Below, one piece after another: positions 1 through 13,932 of a stretch of 64,000 nt of DNA. Position 1 is the stretch's first letter; each line of letters begins with the position of its first letter. The notes below the pieces were generated by a model, which was given only the letters and a program-made list of their open reading frames with translations, was not told the origin of the DNA and did no database searches. A program made the translations under genes and the position numbers. This DNA comes from Podospora pseudocomata (taxonomy: Eukaryota > Ascomycota > Sordariomycetes > Sordariales > Podosporaceae), in NCBI RefSeq assembly GCF_035222375.1, contig NC_085888.1:3596001-3660000 (forward strand), written 5' to 3'.

Positions 1-3000
1 TCGATTCGACTTTGGTCGCTAATAGCGTGTGTCTTGAAACGATATGAGCCCCTGACATCAGTTGTGATGCGCTGCCGCCAGTGTCCCGTGCCCCCGCGAC
101 GGAACCGAGCGCGGAGCATCGAATGTGTTGTGATCAAGGCCTGGATGGCACGCTCGAGATCATGAGCGGTAGCGTGCTTTGCTAGCCTCAGCAGAACACT
201 TTGGTTGAACTGATGGAAGTTCCGAGATCCAGCAGATGGGGCATTGCCACCCATCAGCTGTTCGAAGTACAGCTGTTGGATCGGCGATGGGTCAAAGTCG
301 TGTTGGTCCTCGCCGTTGGCCTTCGGGCCTTGTCGTTGATGGCGAGGGGCGTCAACCTTCAGGGCGAGGTCATGGACCGATTTGCTGCTGATGATGTCCC
401 GCACAGTGACAGTGAGGCCCAGTGATCTACAGCGAGCCATGACTTGCATTGCGGTGATGCTGTCACCTCCAAGGTGCAGGAAGGAGACATTGCGTCCAAC
501 TCTGTCTGGTGTGATATTGAGCACCTGGCTCCAGACAGACTTGAGCTTCTCTTCCGCAGAAACAACATCATCCTGTGTGGCAGAGTGACCTTGGTGAACT
601 GAGTCGACAGCAGACGAGAGGGCGCGGTTGATTGTGTCCAGAGTCTCCTCGTCAATATTTTCCACAAACCGGACGACACTGGTGCGGTCAAGTTTTCCAG
701 ACGGCAGAAGCGGTATTTCTTGAAGGACAAGCCAGGTGGAAGGCACCATGTACGGTGGCAGCTTCTGTCGTAATCGGTCTTCTGATTGCTTGACGGCGTC
801 GCACGCCTGCCTGGACGTCACAATATGGAACTTGATAGCCGGGTCTACAGCCTCCGGGGGAGCTGATCGAAGAGAGACAACAGCAACAAGTCTGTTGGCA
901 CATGCACCTGTTTTGGGGATGGTGACCACAGCATGTCGGACGCCATCATCAGCAGCTAGATGGTGAACAATCTCGTCCAACTCCAGGCGCTGGCCGTTGA
1001 GCTTGGCTTGAGACGAGTCCTTGCGTCCCATGTAAAACATCTCGCCAGACACATCGTCGCACACGCGAACAAGGTCTCCGGTCTTGTACATGCGGCGCGG
1101 AGAAGATGGTGGCATGTCTGGGAAGCGCAGAGACTCCGCCTTGGCCCATTGAGGATCTTCGATAAACACCTCCCTGGTCTTGGCCTCGTTTCTCAAATAA
1201 CCGGTCGACAGTGTGGGACCCTCGATGAGCAACTCACCAACGGATCCAAGTGGTGCGAGGCGATTATGGTTCTGGGGGTCAACAATCCAGCAACGACCAA
1301 TTCCTCTTCCGAGATTGGACGGGATGGCTGCGCGGTGCATGCGGGGATTCACGGTAGCCACCACGGCACACTCGCTCGGGCCGTAGGCGTTGACCAAGTT
1401 GACCTTGTCAGCCCAGGTGTCAATATGGCTTTGCGTCATGGCCTCACCACCCAGGATCAGTGTCTTGAGGTGAGGGACATCACTGGGCTTCAGGACACGG
1501 GCAAAGGAGGGAGTGAGCAAGGTCATGGTCACTTCCATCTGTTCCATGACAGAAGCAATGTTGCCGTTGGTGCGGTCTTCCCCGCGAGGAACGGCCACAC
1601 TACCACCCATGATGAGAGTGGTGAAGATCTCAACCATCGAGGCATCGAAGGTGTAAGATGCAAACTGGAGGAAGCGGAAGGGAGGGTTCATGAGCATGGC
1701 TGGCCCATGGGCAGCGGCACCTGAGCAGAAGGCGGCATGGGAAACTAAAGATGACGGGAAGAGAGCAGCGGTCAGTATGAGAGACAGCAAAGATGAAGAT
1801 GAAAAATGAAGAAAACATACTGAGGGTGCCCTTGGGCTTGCCCGTTGTGCCCGAGGTGAAGATGACATAGGCCGGGTCGGTCGGGACAGAGACATCGTGG
1901 AGCTGAAGCTGTCCTTGATCTGATCCATCATTTCATTGTTAGCAATTATGAACGGGAAGATGGGTAGGTCGGTAGGCAGGCGGGGTCAACTCACCAGTAA
2001 CACTTTCCGTGGTGGCCGCGAGCAGCCTCTTGACACTAGCCAGATCGACAGGAACGATGGTGTCGACAACCTGGAGGCAGGTGTTCTCAAACTGCGGGGA
2101 GCACAGAATAAGTTTGGCGTCGCAGTCTCTTGCAATCTCCCTCATGCGCTCGACTGGGTGGGCTGGGTCCAGTGGTACAAAGGCTGCTCCTGTCCTGAGG
2201 ATGGCCAGCAGTGCAACCACGGCAAACACCGACTTCTCGAGACAGAAGGGAACGAAGCGAGTGCCATCACCACGCCCAACTCCCTTTGACGATAGCTCCT
2301 TTGCCAGCACCGCCGAGAGCGCGTCGAGATCTCCATTCGACAAGGTTCCATCCCATCCTACCACGGCTGTCGATCCGCTACCCCGCCGAATCAGTTCCTC
2401 GAGCACCATGTCATGCACGCGACGATCCACAACCGGACTCGGAGTCTGATTCCACTCCCGTACCCTTTCCTTATCTTCAGCACCCATCAGATCGATCTCC
2501 CCGATTCTTGTTGTCTGATTGTCTATCGAAGACAGTCGCTCCAGCACAGTTCCAAACTGGCCCAGCATCCGGACCACCTGCCACTCGGCCAAGATGCCAG
2601 CATCGAAATAAGCACACAACTCGATGATGCTGTCGTTTGAAGCACCCCCAGAGCCGACAGTGCACGTCACGTTGAGCGGATAACTAAAGAAGTCCGCACC
2701 TTGCTTCGATCCTCCGCCGGCAAGGTTGTTCCAGAGGCTATCTTCCGCCACCTCTTCAGCTGTGTCAATAACAAGGAGGTTTTGGAAGTCGCATGCAGCA
2801 GCAGCAGTTGGACTGAGTGTTCGGATCCGCTGCAGTCCGGCAAACTGGTGGGGGATGGCACCGTTCAGTTGTCTTTGGATCTCAAGCAGCATTTCTTGCA
2901 CGCTGAGCGATCGGTCGATGCGGATGCGCCTGGGAACTGATGTCAAGGTTGGGCCCACGAGTTCTTCAATGCCAGCCACAGGAACATCACGTCCGTTTAA

Positions 3001-6000
3001 CACTTCACCGAATGTGACATCCTCTGACGAAGAGTAGATGGACACCACAACCGCCCATGCTGCTCGTAACAGAGACGCCATTGTCACCTCTGTCCCTTTT
3101 GGACGGGTGAACCGCACTGATCGCCGCGCTTGGTTGGTGGCTTTTACGTCGTACCCCGGGCGTGGCAGTGGAGGGAATTGCTGAGCTGCAGAACCGGAGA
3201 GAGCTTCGATCCAAAACGCATCCGAGGTGACTGTATCGCTATTGGACAGGTATTCGACGAAGCGTGAATAGTTTGGCACTGGCGCCAGAGGGGCCTCGGG
3301 GTGGTGGTACTGATGCTCGACGCGGCCCAACAACGTTGGCAAGCTCCATCCATCATACAGGGCATGGTGAGCGGTCCATACAAAAGTCGGGGAATCGCTT
3401 TCCTCTCCCGCGATGGCGTAGCGAGACAGGATACCGCCATCGTGTGGTGGAAGGTGGCGGGAGGTTTCGGGGAGGTTATTGATGTCCTTCAGAGTGGTCC
3501 AGGAGATTGGGCTTTGAACAACAACCTGCAAGAAGCCGAGATCTTCTACAAAGACAACTCTTGTACGGAGGATGGACTCGGACGCAACGACCTTTGCCCA
3601 CGCTTGCTTGAATTGCTCCAAGTTTGTCCCGGCCGGCAGCTTGTATGCATTGACAGCAACGTATGCTCCGGGCTGTCTTTGTGAAGCTGCGACAAGGCCT
3701 GCTTGGAGTGGCGTGCAGGGGTAGATATCCTCCACGACTTCAGGACTGACCCGACATAACGAGGCTACTTGTTGGCGCAAAGCCTCAATGTCCTGCGGAG
3801 CCTTTGAGGCAATGAGGCTGAACGCCTTGGTTGGCCCGGGCAGATAATCGACAGTGCTTTCGTTGTTGACTGCCTCGTTCAACGATCCGAACTTGTGATA
3901 CTCGCTTGTCTTCATATCCTTCGCCATTTCAGAGAGCTTTGGGGTTTGGAATATGGTGGCAACCGCGAGAACGAGACCCCTCTGTCGTGCAGCCGCTGCG
4001 AGACGCATAGCTCCGACCGAGTCACCACCGTGACGGAAGAAACTGTCGTCGGCGCCAATGGCTTCAAGATCAACATTGAGAACGGTCGACCACAGCTGCT
4101 GAAGTTCCTTTTCCATGGCGGTTTCTGGAGCCCGCCCACCACTCTTCTTCGCCCCGAGTCGGTAGGCCGTGATACCGTTGGAGTCGTCTTTGTCGAGTTT
4201 CTCGAACTGCGCCTGTGCCATGTTGCGTAGTCGTTTTCGGTCGAGTTTTCCAGAGGACGTCAGGGGCATCTTGGTGACGGGGATGAAAACAGATGGTACC
4301 ATATAAGCGGCCATCTTGGTGGAGATGGAGTCGACAATGGTCTGGGCAAGGGATCGGAAAGGGGCGGTCATGGGAAAAATAGCAATCTTTTCATCTGACT
4401 GATCCTCCTGGGTCAGACAGATGAAGGCGCCAAGAGCCTTCTGAGATTGTCCAACTGAAATGAGCTCGACAGATGATTGGGAGGTTTCTGGAAGGCACGC
4501 CTTCACATGGTGTTCGATTTCGCCGAGTTCGATACGCTGCCCGTGCAGCTTGACCTGGGTATCCTTTCGACCTAAATAAATTAGCGAGCCATCCGAGTTA
4601 TACCTTACCAAGTCTCCCGTCTTGTACATCCTCCTGGCGCCTCTCTCTGAGTGATACGGGTCCAGGGCAGCCCAGTGAGGCATCTCCACAAACACCCTCG
4701 CCGTTTCGACGGGCATCTCGAGATAACCTCTGGCCAGGATGGGCCCCTCAATCAACAACTCGCCAGCGCAGCCAATGGGTACCAATCGATTGTGGTCGCG
4801 AGGGTCCACCACCCACGAAACGCTGCCAACGCTGGTGCCAATATTCGCAACATCGCCATTAGCGTCAATGTGGAGACGGTGTGTCGAGTTGATGGAGCAT
4901 TCACTGGGCCCGTACTGATTGTGCACAGGGATCGCGCCGCCCCAGATATTGAGAACCTCCTGTGTCAGAGCCTCCCCTCCAACAGCCATACCACGAATGC
5001 TCGGCACCTGCTCGGGCCGGAGCAATGCCGCCACGGTGGGCGTCAGATCCATAAAGTTGGCATCAAGCCTCCTGATGGCGCCTGGGAGGTCCCCGAGTCT
5101 GTCTTCTTCCGAAGGAACGCAAACGCAGCCACCATGGATGAGGTTGGTGAACATCTCTTCCAGACTGTTGTCGAAAGTGTGAGCTGCAAACTGCAGGAAA
5201 CGTGTATGTGGCCCCAAACCTAGCGCTGATCCGTGTGCAAGGGCGCTGGAGACGAGCGCTTGATGACAAAGAATTACACCCTTCGGTTTTCCGGTGCTGC
5301 CGGAAGTGAACATAACAAATGCTGCATCTTCTGGTGAGGACTCGGTGTGGTCTTCTTCGACAACAAGATCCTCGAGACTCTGCATCATCTCTGCTCCTAC
5401 CGCCACCACGTACGGTACCATCGTCTCAAACATGGAGGCACGTGTCTCTGAAGCAACGACGATGATGGCACCCGCGTCAAGGACCTTGCCCTCCAATGCA
5501 TTGGCGGGGTGAGTAGCGTCGAGGGGAACAACGCCTCCGCCTGCTTTCAAGACGGCAAGCATGGCAATGACGGTCCACGATGACTTATCAAAGCAGACAG
5601 GCACCAAAACTTCTGGCCCGACACCAAAACCTCGAAGATGCTCAGCAAGGCGATTGGCTAGAGTGTTCATTTCCTGATAGGTGAAGTCACCATCCCATCC
5701 GCGAACGGCTGGTGAATTGGGTCGAAGAGCGACTTGTTTCTCCACCATGCGGTGCACACATTCCGCTGTGTTCGGTGGCATGTTCTTGTTCCATGCCCAA
5801 ATGAGCTCCTTGCTAGTGTCGTGGACGAAATCGAGCTGCGAAATGGGCTGTTCTGCGTGCTTGACGATGTTGGCCAAAACCTGGAGGAAGGTTGCAGCCA
5901 CATTCTGCGCCTGGGCGTCGATGACCGAGTCTGTCCAGTAGTCAATGTCAATGGCAGCCCAGCCATCATCGTCAACCTCAACATTGACCGAAATTGGATA

Positions 6001-9000
6001 CTCTGTAGGATCATGGATAGCTTCGACATCCTCCCAAACAAGCGATCCTGGCTTGGTCTCGGCTGTGTGGTGGAGAAGTCGGCGATACGAGATGCACGTA
6101 TTGAACAGTGCCATCCCACCGGGAAGATGCAGTGCATGCTGAACTTCAGCCAGAGATGCCTGAGAGTATGGCATGCTTTCAAGCTGCTCTTTTTGCACTG
6201 CCTCAAGAAGGCTCATCAAAGACATAGGGGCATCGTCAGATGACTCGAGTTTCACCCTCTGAGTGGCCATGTTGATGAAAGGCCCGACTGCGTCTTCCGA
6301 GCCCTCGACGTGCTCGCCGTCACGGCCGGAAACAAGATAACCGAAACAAACATCATCGGTGCCGGTATAACGGGCCAGCGTAACTGCCCATGCGGCATGG
6401 AAAGCGTTTGGCAGAGTGACTCCAGTCTCTTGGCAAAATGATCGCAAGGAGCTGAGCTCAGTGAATGAGATACGAAGCGAACGAAGCTCCTTCTGGTGGT
6501 CCGGGATGACGAGACCATCGGTTAAAACTGGAAAGTGGCAGGGCTCGGCACCTTCGAGATGATGTTTCCAGAAAGCCACGTCTTCATCCAAATCACGCTG
6601 CTGAAGGCTGAAAACAAAAGGGCTGAAGAGTGGCTTCGGGAACCCATTCAGAGTCCCTTCGTAGCTACGGCCAAGGTCGCGGAGCAAAAGATCCATGGAT
6701 GCACCATCCATCACCGTGTGGCTCATCTCCAAAACACAGATGATGCCATTGCTGGGTTCGGCGGTATGGAAGACTGAGAAGCGGTGCTGGGTGGCATTAT
6801 TATCCTGGTATTTCATGGGCTGCAGGCTTTTGGCCATTGCCAGCATCTCGTTTTCATTCAGACATCCCCGCACCTGTATCGAAGGCTCGACATCCTTGAG
6901 CACCACCTGGTCATAGCCGCCAGCCCGCACAGAGCTGATCGCGTCAATGAAGACGGTTCGAAGCAGCGCATGATGTTGCACAACACCCTTCCAGGCTTGC
7001 ACAAGCCTATCCGTGCTCAAGGGAAGGTCTGCATGCGGCTTGAAACGGAGCACTCGCCGGACAGCATAAAAATCTCCGTCTTTGGTTCGACTCATCAAGA
7101 GACCTTGCTGGATGGGTGAGGCCGGATAGATGTCCTCGACAGCTTCCCATCCTCGACCTCCTGTCAGTCCGGGGAGGCGACTTTCCTCAAAAGTAGCAAG
7201 GTCGGCGGGCTTCAGCTCGGGGATAAGCGCAAGATCGCTAGCCGTGAGGCGATATCTGAGCGAGGAAAGGGCCCTAGGGGCATCGATCAAGGTCTGGCGA
7301 CAGGCAGCAACCCAATCGTGGATCAACGACTGGTGGAGCATATGGCGGTTCCAAGCAAAGCCGAATCGCAGAGCACCGCGCACTATGACGGCCGAGATTT
7401 CGAAGAGGGAGAATCGAAGAGCCATGTGGCCAAAGTCAGCTGTTGGGCTGCCCGGATGTGCTTCACCGGCCATGAGGGCACCCGATGCAGGCTGGAACAA
7501 AGCACCAACCCGCTCGAGCTGCTGGTATCGACCCAGGAAGTTGAACGAGATTTCCATGTCCTTGTGATGAGTAGCCCATCGCTCACGTCCACCGTTGGTG
7601 TGGAATCGTGCCGCAAAATAGGGACGACCGTTGCCCGGCACCTTGCGCCGAGAGTCCTTGGTTTGGATAAGGGCATCCACGAAGCTTTTGGGCCGTGACA
7701 AGGCCACGGGAAATAGCGTGGTGAACCAGCCAACAGTACGAGAGATGTCAATCTCTGGTCGGGGAGGTTCACGGCCGTGTCCCTCATTAAAGATGGCTGG
7801 CATGGGGCGGTCTGTGAAGACTGTGCGGAAGGACCAGAGAAGGGCTGCCAGGAGAAGCTCCACTGTCTCTGTTCGAAGAGGTGCTTGACACTGATCTGAC
7901 AGCAGAAGGCCCGTTGTACTTGGATCAAGCTCGAAGCCCTCACAGGCCACATCACCGTACAAGTTTGGGCGCTCTTGCATACCCCAATACTCGAAGCGTG
8001 CTGGAGGGACCTGATCGGATCCCGGGAGCAGCTTTTCAAGATCCTTGACTTGACAGTCACTTGCTTGAAGAGCACTCCACTTTCTGAATGGGAGGGATCT
8101 GTGGATAACGGAGGTCTTGTTGTCCAAAATCTCCTCTACCTCCTCTAGCACCACTCTCCAAGACACCAGATCAATGACTAGGTGATGTGCTGTCATGAAG
8201 AGTACCTGGTGTCCATTATCGCGACCTTGAGCTACAAACAACTCGGCTGCGATGAGTGGACCTTGACGGACATTGAGGCAACCTTGGGCGCTAGCAATGC
8301 TTGCATCGGCTTCACCAGCAATTAAGATTCTGCTATGCATGCGAAGGCGGTAAGAGCCCTCCACATCGGCGGTGATGTACTGTTGCCACTCGCCAGTCTC
8401 CGGGCTTTGTTCGAAGCGCGCCCTCAGCATGTGATGCCGATGAACTACAGCTCTGAGGGCATTCCGTACCACAGCCTCATCGAGAGGCCGCGCAAGTCGA
8501 AGGCAGAAGCTCTGATTGAAGTGCTCATCGCCCTCGGCTTGCCGGCGAGCCTGAAAGTGGTACTGCTGAATGGGTGAGAGCGGAAACCGCTTGTTGAGAG
8601 CTAGTTCCTCTTCTTTGTCTTCAGCCTCATGTCCTTCCGGCTCTGCAAGGACTCTGACACACTCGGCCAGTCGTCTCAGAGACTTGGCACGGAGTATGTC
8701 TTGCACCAACAGTCCCATGTTTGCCTTCTTGGCCTGGCTTGCACACGCCATCGCAGTGATGGAATCGCCACCAAGGCTGAGGAAGCTCCGGTTGTCGACA
8801 TCAATCTGATCAGCAGGAAGATTCAGGACCAAACTCCAGATACCACGGAGCTTGGACTCGGCGTCTGTGAGATTGGCATCGCTAGGGGTATTGTCGGAAC
8901 CCTTGCCGTCAGCATCGACAGAGTCGGTGTTGGACGCAACCTGTTGTCTGATGATAATTTTCTGGCACTGGTCGTTGGTGAGGGTTGATTCAACCCAGGT

Positions 9001-11736
9001 CGACACGGTCTTGCGGTCCATCTTTCGCGACGATAACATCGGAATTTCATCGACGCATAGCCAAGTGGAGGGCACCATGTAAGCCGGGAGACGGGTGCCC
9101 AGTCGCTCACGGATGCCCTGAAGAATAGGGTCAGTCAGGGTAGAGTTCTCAGTCAGCCTCAACACTGAAGTACCAGTGGAGCTGGTGGTGGTAGACCCGA
9201 CAGAGTCCGGAAGGGAAAGAATCGCAAGCAGGCGCTTGGCCAATGGCCCCTGCTTGGGCAAAAGGACTAGGGCATGCTTCACGCTTTCATCGACGGCCAG
9301 GTGGTGTTCGATCTCTCCCAGTTCGATACGTTGGCCGTGGAACTTGATCTGTGTGTCTTTGCGACCGACATAGCTCAAAGAGCCCTTGGGCGAGTTGTAT
9401 CTCGCAAGGTCGCCCGTCTTGTAGAAGCGTCGACCATGCATCCAGACAAAGCTGTCCTCAGTCTTGGTCGGCTCGTTGAGATAGCCTCGAGCCAAACTCG
9501 GGCCCTCCAAGAGCAGTTCACCGACACAGCCGACAGGCACCAAACGGGTGTGGTCGGTGGGGTCGACAAGCCAGCAACGAACACCGCAAGGCATGCCAAT
9601 ATCAGTGGCCTCGGTGGCAGGGCCGACGCGAGGGTTGACAACAGCAGCGACGGAGCTCTCGGCCGGACCGTAGCCATTGACAAGCTCGATGTGAGACCAC
9701 GTTGTGACGTGCGTAGGTGACATGGCCTCACCAGCAAGAACTAGCCTGCGAAGCTGAGGGACGGTAGCAGGGGTAAGGAAACCGACAAAGGATGGTGTCA
9801 AAACGGCATGATCAACTCGCAACCGGCTCATGGCCCCGGCGAGGTCGTTCAGCCGGTCTTGTTCGTTGGGAATGCAAACACATGCTCCAACCATGAGTGG
9901 TGTCAGGATCTCCACCAGGCTAGCATCAAATGTATGTGCTGCGAACTGCAACACTCGACAGGTGCCATCGATTCGAAGCGCCGGAGCATGAGATCTGGCA
10001 CTGGAACAGAAGGATCGGTGCTCGATAACGGTACCCTGTGGATGACTCAGTCAGTTACCAGGTATTTGTGATGCAGCGAACATCGAGCAGCGAGATGGGA
10101 GAGGAGAGATGATGTTGCTTACCTTGGGCTTGCCGGTAGAGCCAGATGTGAAGATGACATAGGCAACATTGCTGCTAGACACATTGGTCATGACAGAATG
10201 ACCAGGCTGATCAGACGGCAACTCGGGGCATTCCGCAAGAGTCTGGTCATCCACAGGCAGTACTGTCTCCAGCCCCACCTGAGTAAGAGTTGGCACCAGC
10301 TGACGAGCGCAGAGGACCATGTCTGCTCCCACCGAATCACAGAGACTCCGAAGTCGCTCTACGGGATGAGAGGGGTCCAAAGGAACGAAGGCTGCACCGG
10401 CCTTCAGGACTGCAACCATGGCAATCACTGTCCATTTCTGATACACGCCAAATTAGCTACACACCTTCTCGCAAGGCTGCCGTACCGTGTCACGTAGGTA
10501 TGCAACGTACCGATTTCTCGAAGCAAAGTGGGATCAGGACTTCGGGTCCTGCGCCCAACCCAACAAGGCGTGCAGCCAGCCGACCTGACACAGCGTCGAG
10601 TTCACGATAGGTGAGCGAGCCGTCCCACGCGCAGATAGCCTCTGCATCCGGACGATCCAGCACCTGGTCGGCAATGACATGATGCACACACCGGTCCACT
10701 GGGTCGATCACCACATCGTTGTTCCACGACTGTACTTGGTCTTCGTTGGCCCGGCTCAGAACGGGCAGCGTACCTAGTGTGGCATCCAAAGGGCTCGCTA
10801 GGAGAGCCGATAGGATCTTGGCATAGGTGCTGGCGATGAGGTTGCCCTGTGCCATGGGCATGCCCAAGAGCGTACTGTTCCACTCTAGGAACAGATTCAA
10901 GCTTGACTCCCCGCCTTTGACAAGGAGGCGGAGCTTGTGTTGTTGTGGTTGCTGCTGCTATAGATGAGGCTGTTAACATAATCACTAGGGCTAGGTATAC
11001 AAAACGGTGTTATAGGACGGGAAGCCAGGGATCATGGGTTAGGGTTAGTGCCCAAGTCCAGATCATTTTGAGCAGGGTCAGGGATCTTGGCCTCGCGCTA
11101 CTGATCTGGGGTGTCTCAAGAGAGAGATGTCTTGGGTATAGTTTTGACGTGTCTCTCTAGCTTGACTTGCTATGCAGCCAGGGTCGCGATGAAGTGAGAC
11201 TAGGAAAATTGACAAAGTATCTAACTTACCAGAGGCATAACACGACGCGGTGCCGAAGACCTGGTTAGGCCCCACAGCACTACGGAAGTGTCAAACAGCG
11301 GGTGATCGCCGGCGCGGATCAGCTCGGCCGGGACCGGGGGCAGATGCTTGGCAAAGTCGGCCTTGGCACGTTCCACGGTCACGGAGACGGACGCGGCATC
11401 ATCAAGGCAGAACCGTGCAACGACGGGATGAGGTGTGTCACCTTGAAATCCAAACGTCACGTCGTCCTGCCCTGTGTAGCAGCGCAGGAGCACAGCCCAG
11501 GCCGTTCGGAGCACAGCACCGAGCCCGTCCCGGTCTTCGGCTCTAGACAGCTCTAGCAGCTTCTCGCGATCCTCCTGCTCGACAGGCACCCGGGTTGTCG
11601 ATGCAATTGGCTGGCGGTTGGGCGCAGTCTCGCTCTTTGCTGAGCGGCTAAAGGGCGGAAAGCGGCATGGTGCCACACCAGTCAGGTACGCGGCCCAGTC
11701 CATGTTCATGTCGGTGATGTTGCCGGTGGGGTTCAT
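1..11736 (-). CDS. Non-ribosomal peptide synthetase, 3' end outside window
   Basis: This is a multimodular NRPS that activates and joins amino acids on carrier domains. Reading leftwards I place six exons: 11736-11230, 10957-10511, 10437-10123, 10035-1995, 1919-1821 and 1744-1. All five introns have GT...AG ends and keep the frame, giving at least 3,717 residues. Domains in order, rough residues: C-terminal half of a condensation domain (1-250); A1 (to 780); T1 with LGGDSITAM (Ser near 848); epimerase with HHLVIDLVSWR near 1040 and NEGHGRE; C with SHTVMDG near 1530; A2 (1850-2350); T2 with HGGDSVGAM near 2429; C with HHALYDG near 2646; A3; T3 with LGGDSITAM near 3564; then the start of a second epimerase-like domain. 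The ATG at 11736 is the first in frame. The product is unknown. The divergent ABC exporter supports a biosynthetic cluster. Confidence 0.93.
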
Positions 11737-13932
11737 GATGATCGAAGAATTGCGTGGATGAAGAGGAGGTAAATTCAAAGGTAGAATGAGGTACTCGGTA
11801 AAGTATCACTGAATCTTGTGGGACAAACTGTTTGTTGCTGATCACTCAAGGCTTCAGGTATTGATTTCAGTTACCATGAGTCCAGACTGCAGGTCTCACT
11901 GAACATTGATCGATCATGTCTCGGAAGGCCAAGGTGGGACCTGAGTTGAAGAAAACTACATCAGTTATAGACTGGGTATCGATTGCCTCATTTCCTCTTT
12001 TTTTTTCGACCACCTCGTTCTCTGGCCTCTTCCAGCTCCCGCCTGCCCCCTTCACCCATTTCTCCCGCTGCCCTGTTTTTTTCTCTCGCTCTTTTGTTCT
12101 TTTTTCGACCGCGGGTGGCCGGGATCCCAACAAACCTTGGCCATAGGTAACATCTGGAAAATCTCTTGACAGGTGCTAGCTTCGCTGGAGAGGCTTTTAC
12201 CATGCTTGGACCATATCCAGGAACGTCGATCAGGTTCTGTTCGTCATGATTTGGCGGTGGTGGGCCCGGTGGGGCAAGAATGAGAAAAAAGATCCGATCA
12301 TGGAGTCATCAGATCATGCAAAGAGGATCGACAACACCCTTTCGATTTTTGGCAGGAGGAGATGGAGATCGTTGAGATGAGACGGAAAAGAGGTGGCCCA
12401 GTGGACAAGAGTGGTTAGTGCTCCACTATATATGCACTATGACTCCACTATATAGAGTGGTTCTCGGGGTTAACGGGCCACTGACAGCACCTTGGCACTG
12501 GACCAGGGGGCGGCACACGGCCCAACCGCTGGCGACCAGGAAGTGATTCAGCACTACTTGGTGTTTGGGTGGAGTGGTGGGACGGGACAACGGCTGACAA
12601 AATACATGTGTAGATCTGTGGGGGAAGCGGGAGATGCCGGCCAATGATGAGGTGTGGTCCAGGATCTGGCGGGCTTGGGAGCAGCGATGACAGGTCGAGG
12701 ATCGCCCCGGACACAACGTTGAATATAGCCAGCCAGTTGCCAGCCGCAGAAGCGTCCACCGTACCATGGACCGGAATTCTGAGGGAGTCAGCCCCAAAGC
12801 GGAAGCTGAGCTGGGACTGGGGAACGGTTCCAACATGCAAGGCAAGGGAGCGCTCAGGTGCTGCTGGCTGCAGTTGAGGGCGGCTGAAGTGCACACCGAC
12901 CAACGCCGCTGACCTACGAGACCAGAAGTAGTGTCACCTTGAGCAAGGTTGCCGGCCGTTCGCGCAATAGGGCCGGGGAGAAGAATGGGATGCAAAAGGG
13001 GGCTGCAGTGGCTGGCTAGTTGTCGTGTTTTTCCGTGTGTGCCAAGCTGCTTGGGCTCGCCTCACGGCTCAGGAGGGGAGAGCTGAGGGTTGGTTCTCAG
13101 TCTTGGGAAAAGCAGGATTTCTGCATGCAATTTGCCCTCCGGTCATCGCACGGCATAGGGGGGCGCATCCCCAGGCGGGAGCCGGCATCAACAAAACTCA
13201 GTGCCTGCATGCTCCAACCGTCCGCCAACGTCCACCGAGTAGGGGAGCCTTCTGTGCCGGCCCATGTTGCACCATGACGATGGCGTAGCATGACACTGAC
13301 GCCTGGACTGGAGGGAGGCTCAGGCACAATCAACCTAGAGTGGACTGCTTCTTTTTCTGAACGGGACGGGGGCTCTGCTGGATTCAGCAACTGGGCCGGC
13401 CTGTGGGGTGACGTCTGACTTCCTAAAGCTACCATAGAGGTTTTCTATTTGGCCGATTCGGCTCCCATGTGGCTTTTTACTATGAGGGTGTGTGGAGATG
13501 GGCTGGTGTAACAAGGGGAAGTCTGTGATGCGTTGTTGGCACTAGGGGCCATAAAATTTCTTTTCGGTAGGGAAAGGGGTTTCAAAACCAAGGACGGAGA
13601 TGGCCACTACCTGCTATTTTCACGACATGATCGACGATTCTCGAAGGCCTGGTCCCGGGAACGAGGAAAAGATTTTCAACAAGATGCAAACAAAACACGC
13701 CAAGTTCAAGGAACCATCGATGGCGGAATGGGCGAGAATTAATATGTAGCCGCTCATCTGCGAACCCAGGGCTCTGGGTGACCTCTTGTCCCCCCGATTT
13801 TTTTTGATTCTTCTGGAACTTCGACTTCTTCTCTGTCTGGTTCCCTCATGTCGAGTTGCATGAGACACTGATCACCCGTCGGGACGACTCACTGAACACG
13901 CGTCTCCTCAAGTCTGAACACGCGGTGCAGTC
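11737..13932. other. Divergent intergenic region, NRPS / ABC exporter
   Basis: No gene is supported here. About 11990-12106 is strongly pyrimidine-rich on the plus strand, as often seen in fungal promoters. A 12-bp direct repeat CTCCACTATATA occurs at 12421-12432 and 12443-12454. The second copy is part of an imperfect palindrome at 12445-12460. Open frames in this stretch have no family signature. The region presumably holds the promoters of both flanking genes. Confidence 0.6.

Noticed and set aside
960-1724. 254-codon open frame on the plus strand
   Set aside because: It lies antisense to the NRPS A3 domain and has no domain of its own; it follows from the codon bias of the real gene.
11036-11048. 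Chromosome end or telomere
   Set aside because: Only two TTAGGG units, inside an intron, with normal genes on both sides.
1-11736. Assignment of the NRPS to a named cyclic-peptide toxin synthetase
   Set aside because: The domain order resembles several fungal synthetases, but module count beyond the edge and A-domain specificity are unknown.
12426-12995. 189-codon open frame on the minus strand upstream of the ABC gene
   Set aside because: No domain, no signal peptide, and composition of non-coding sequence.
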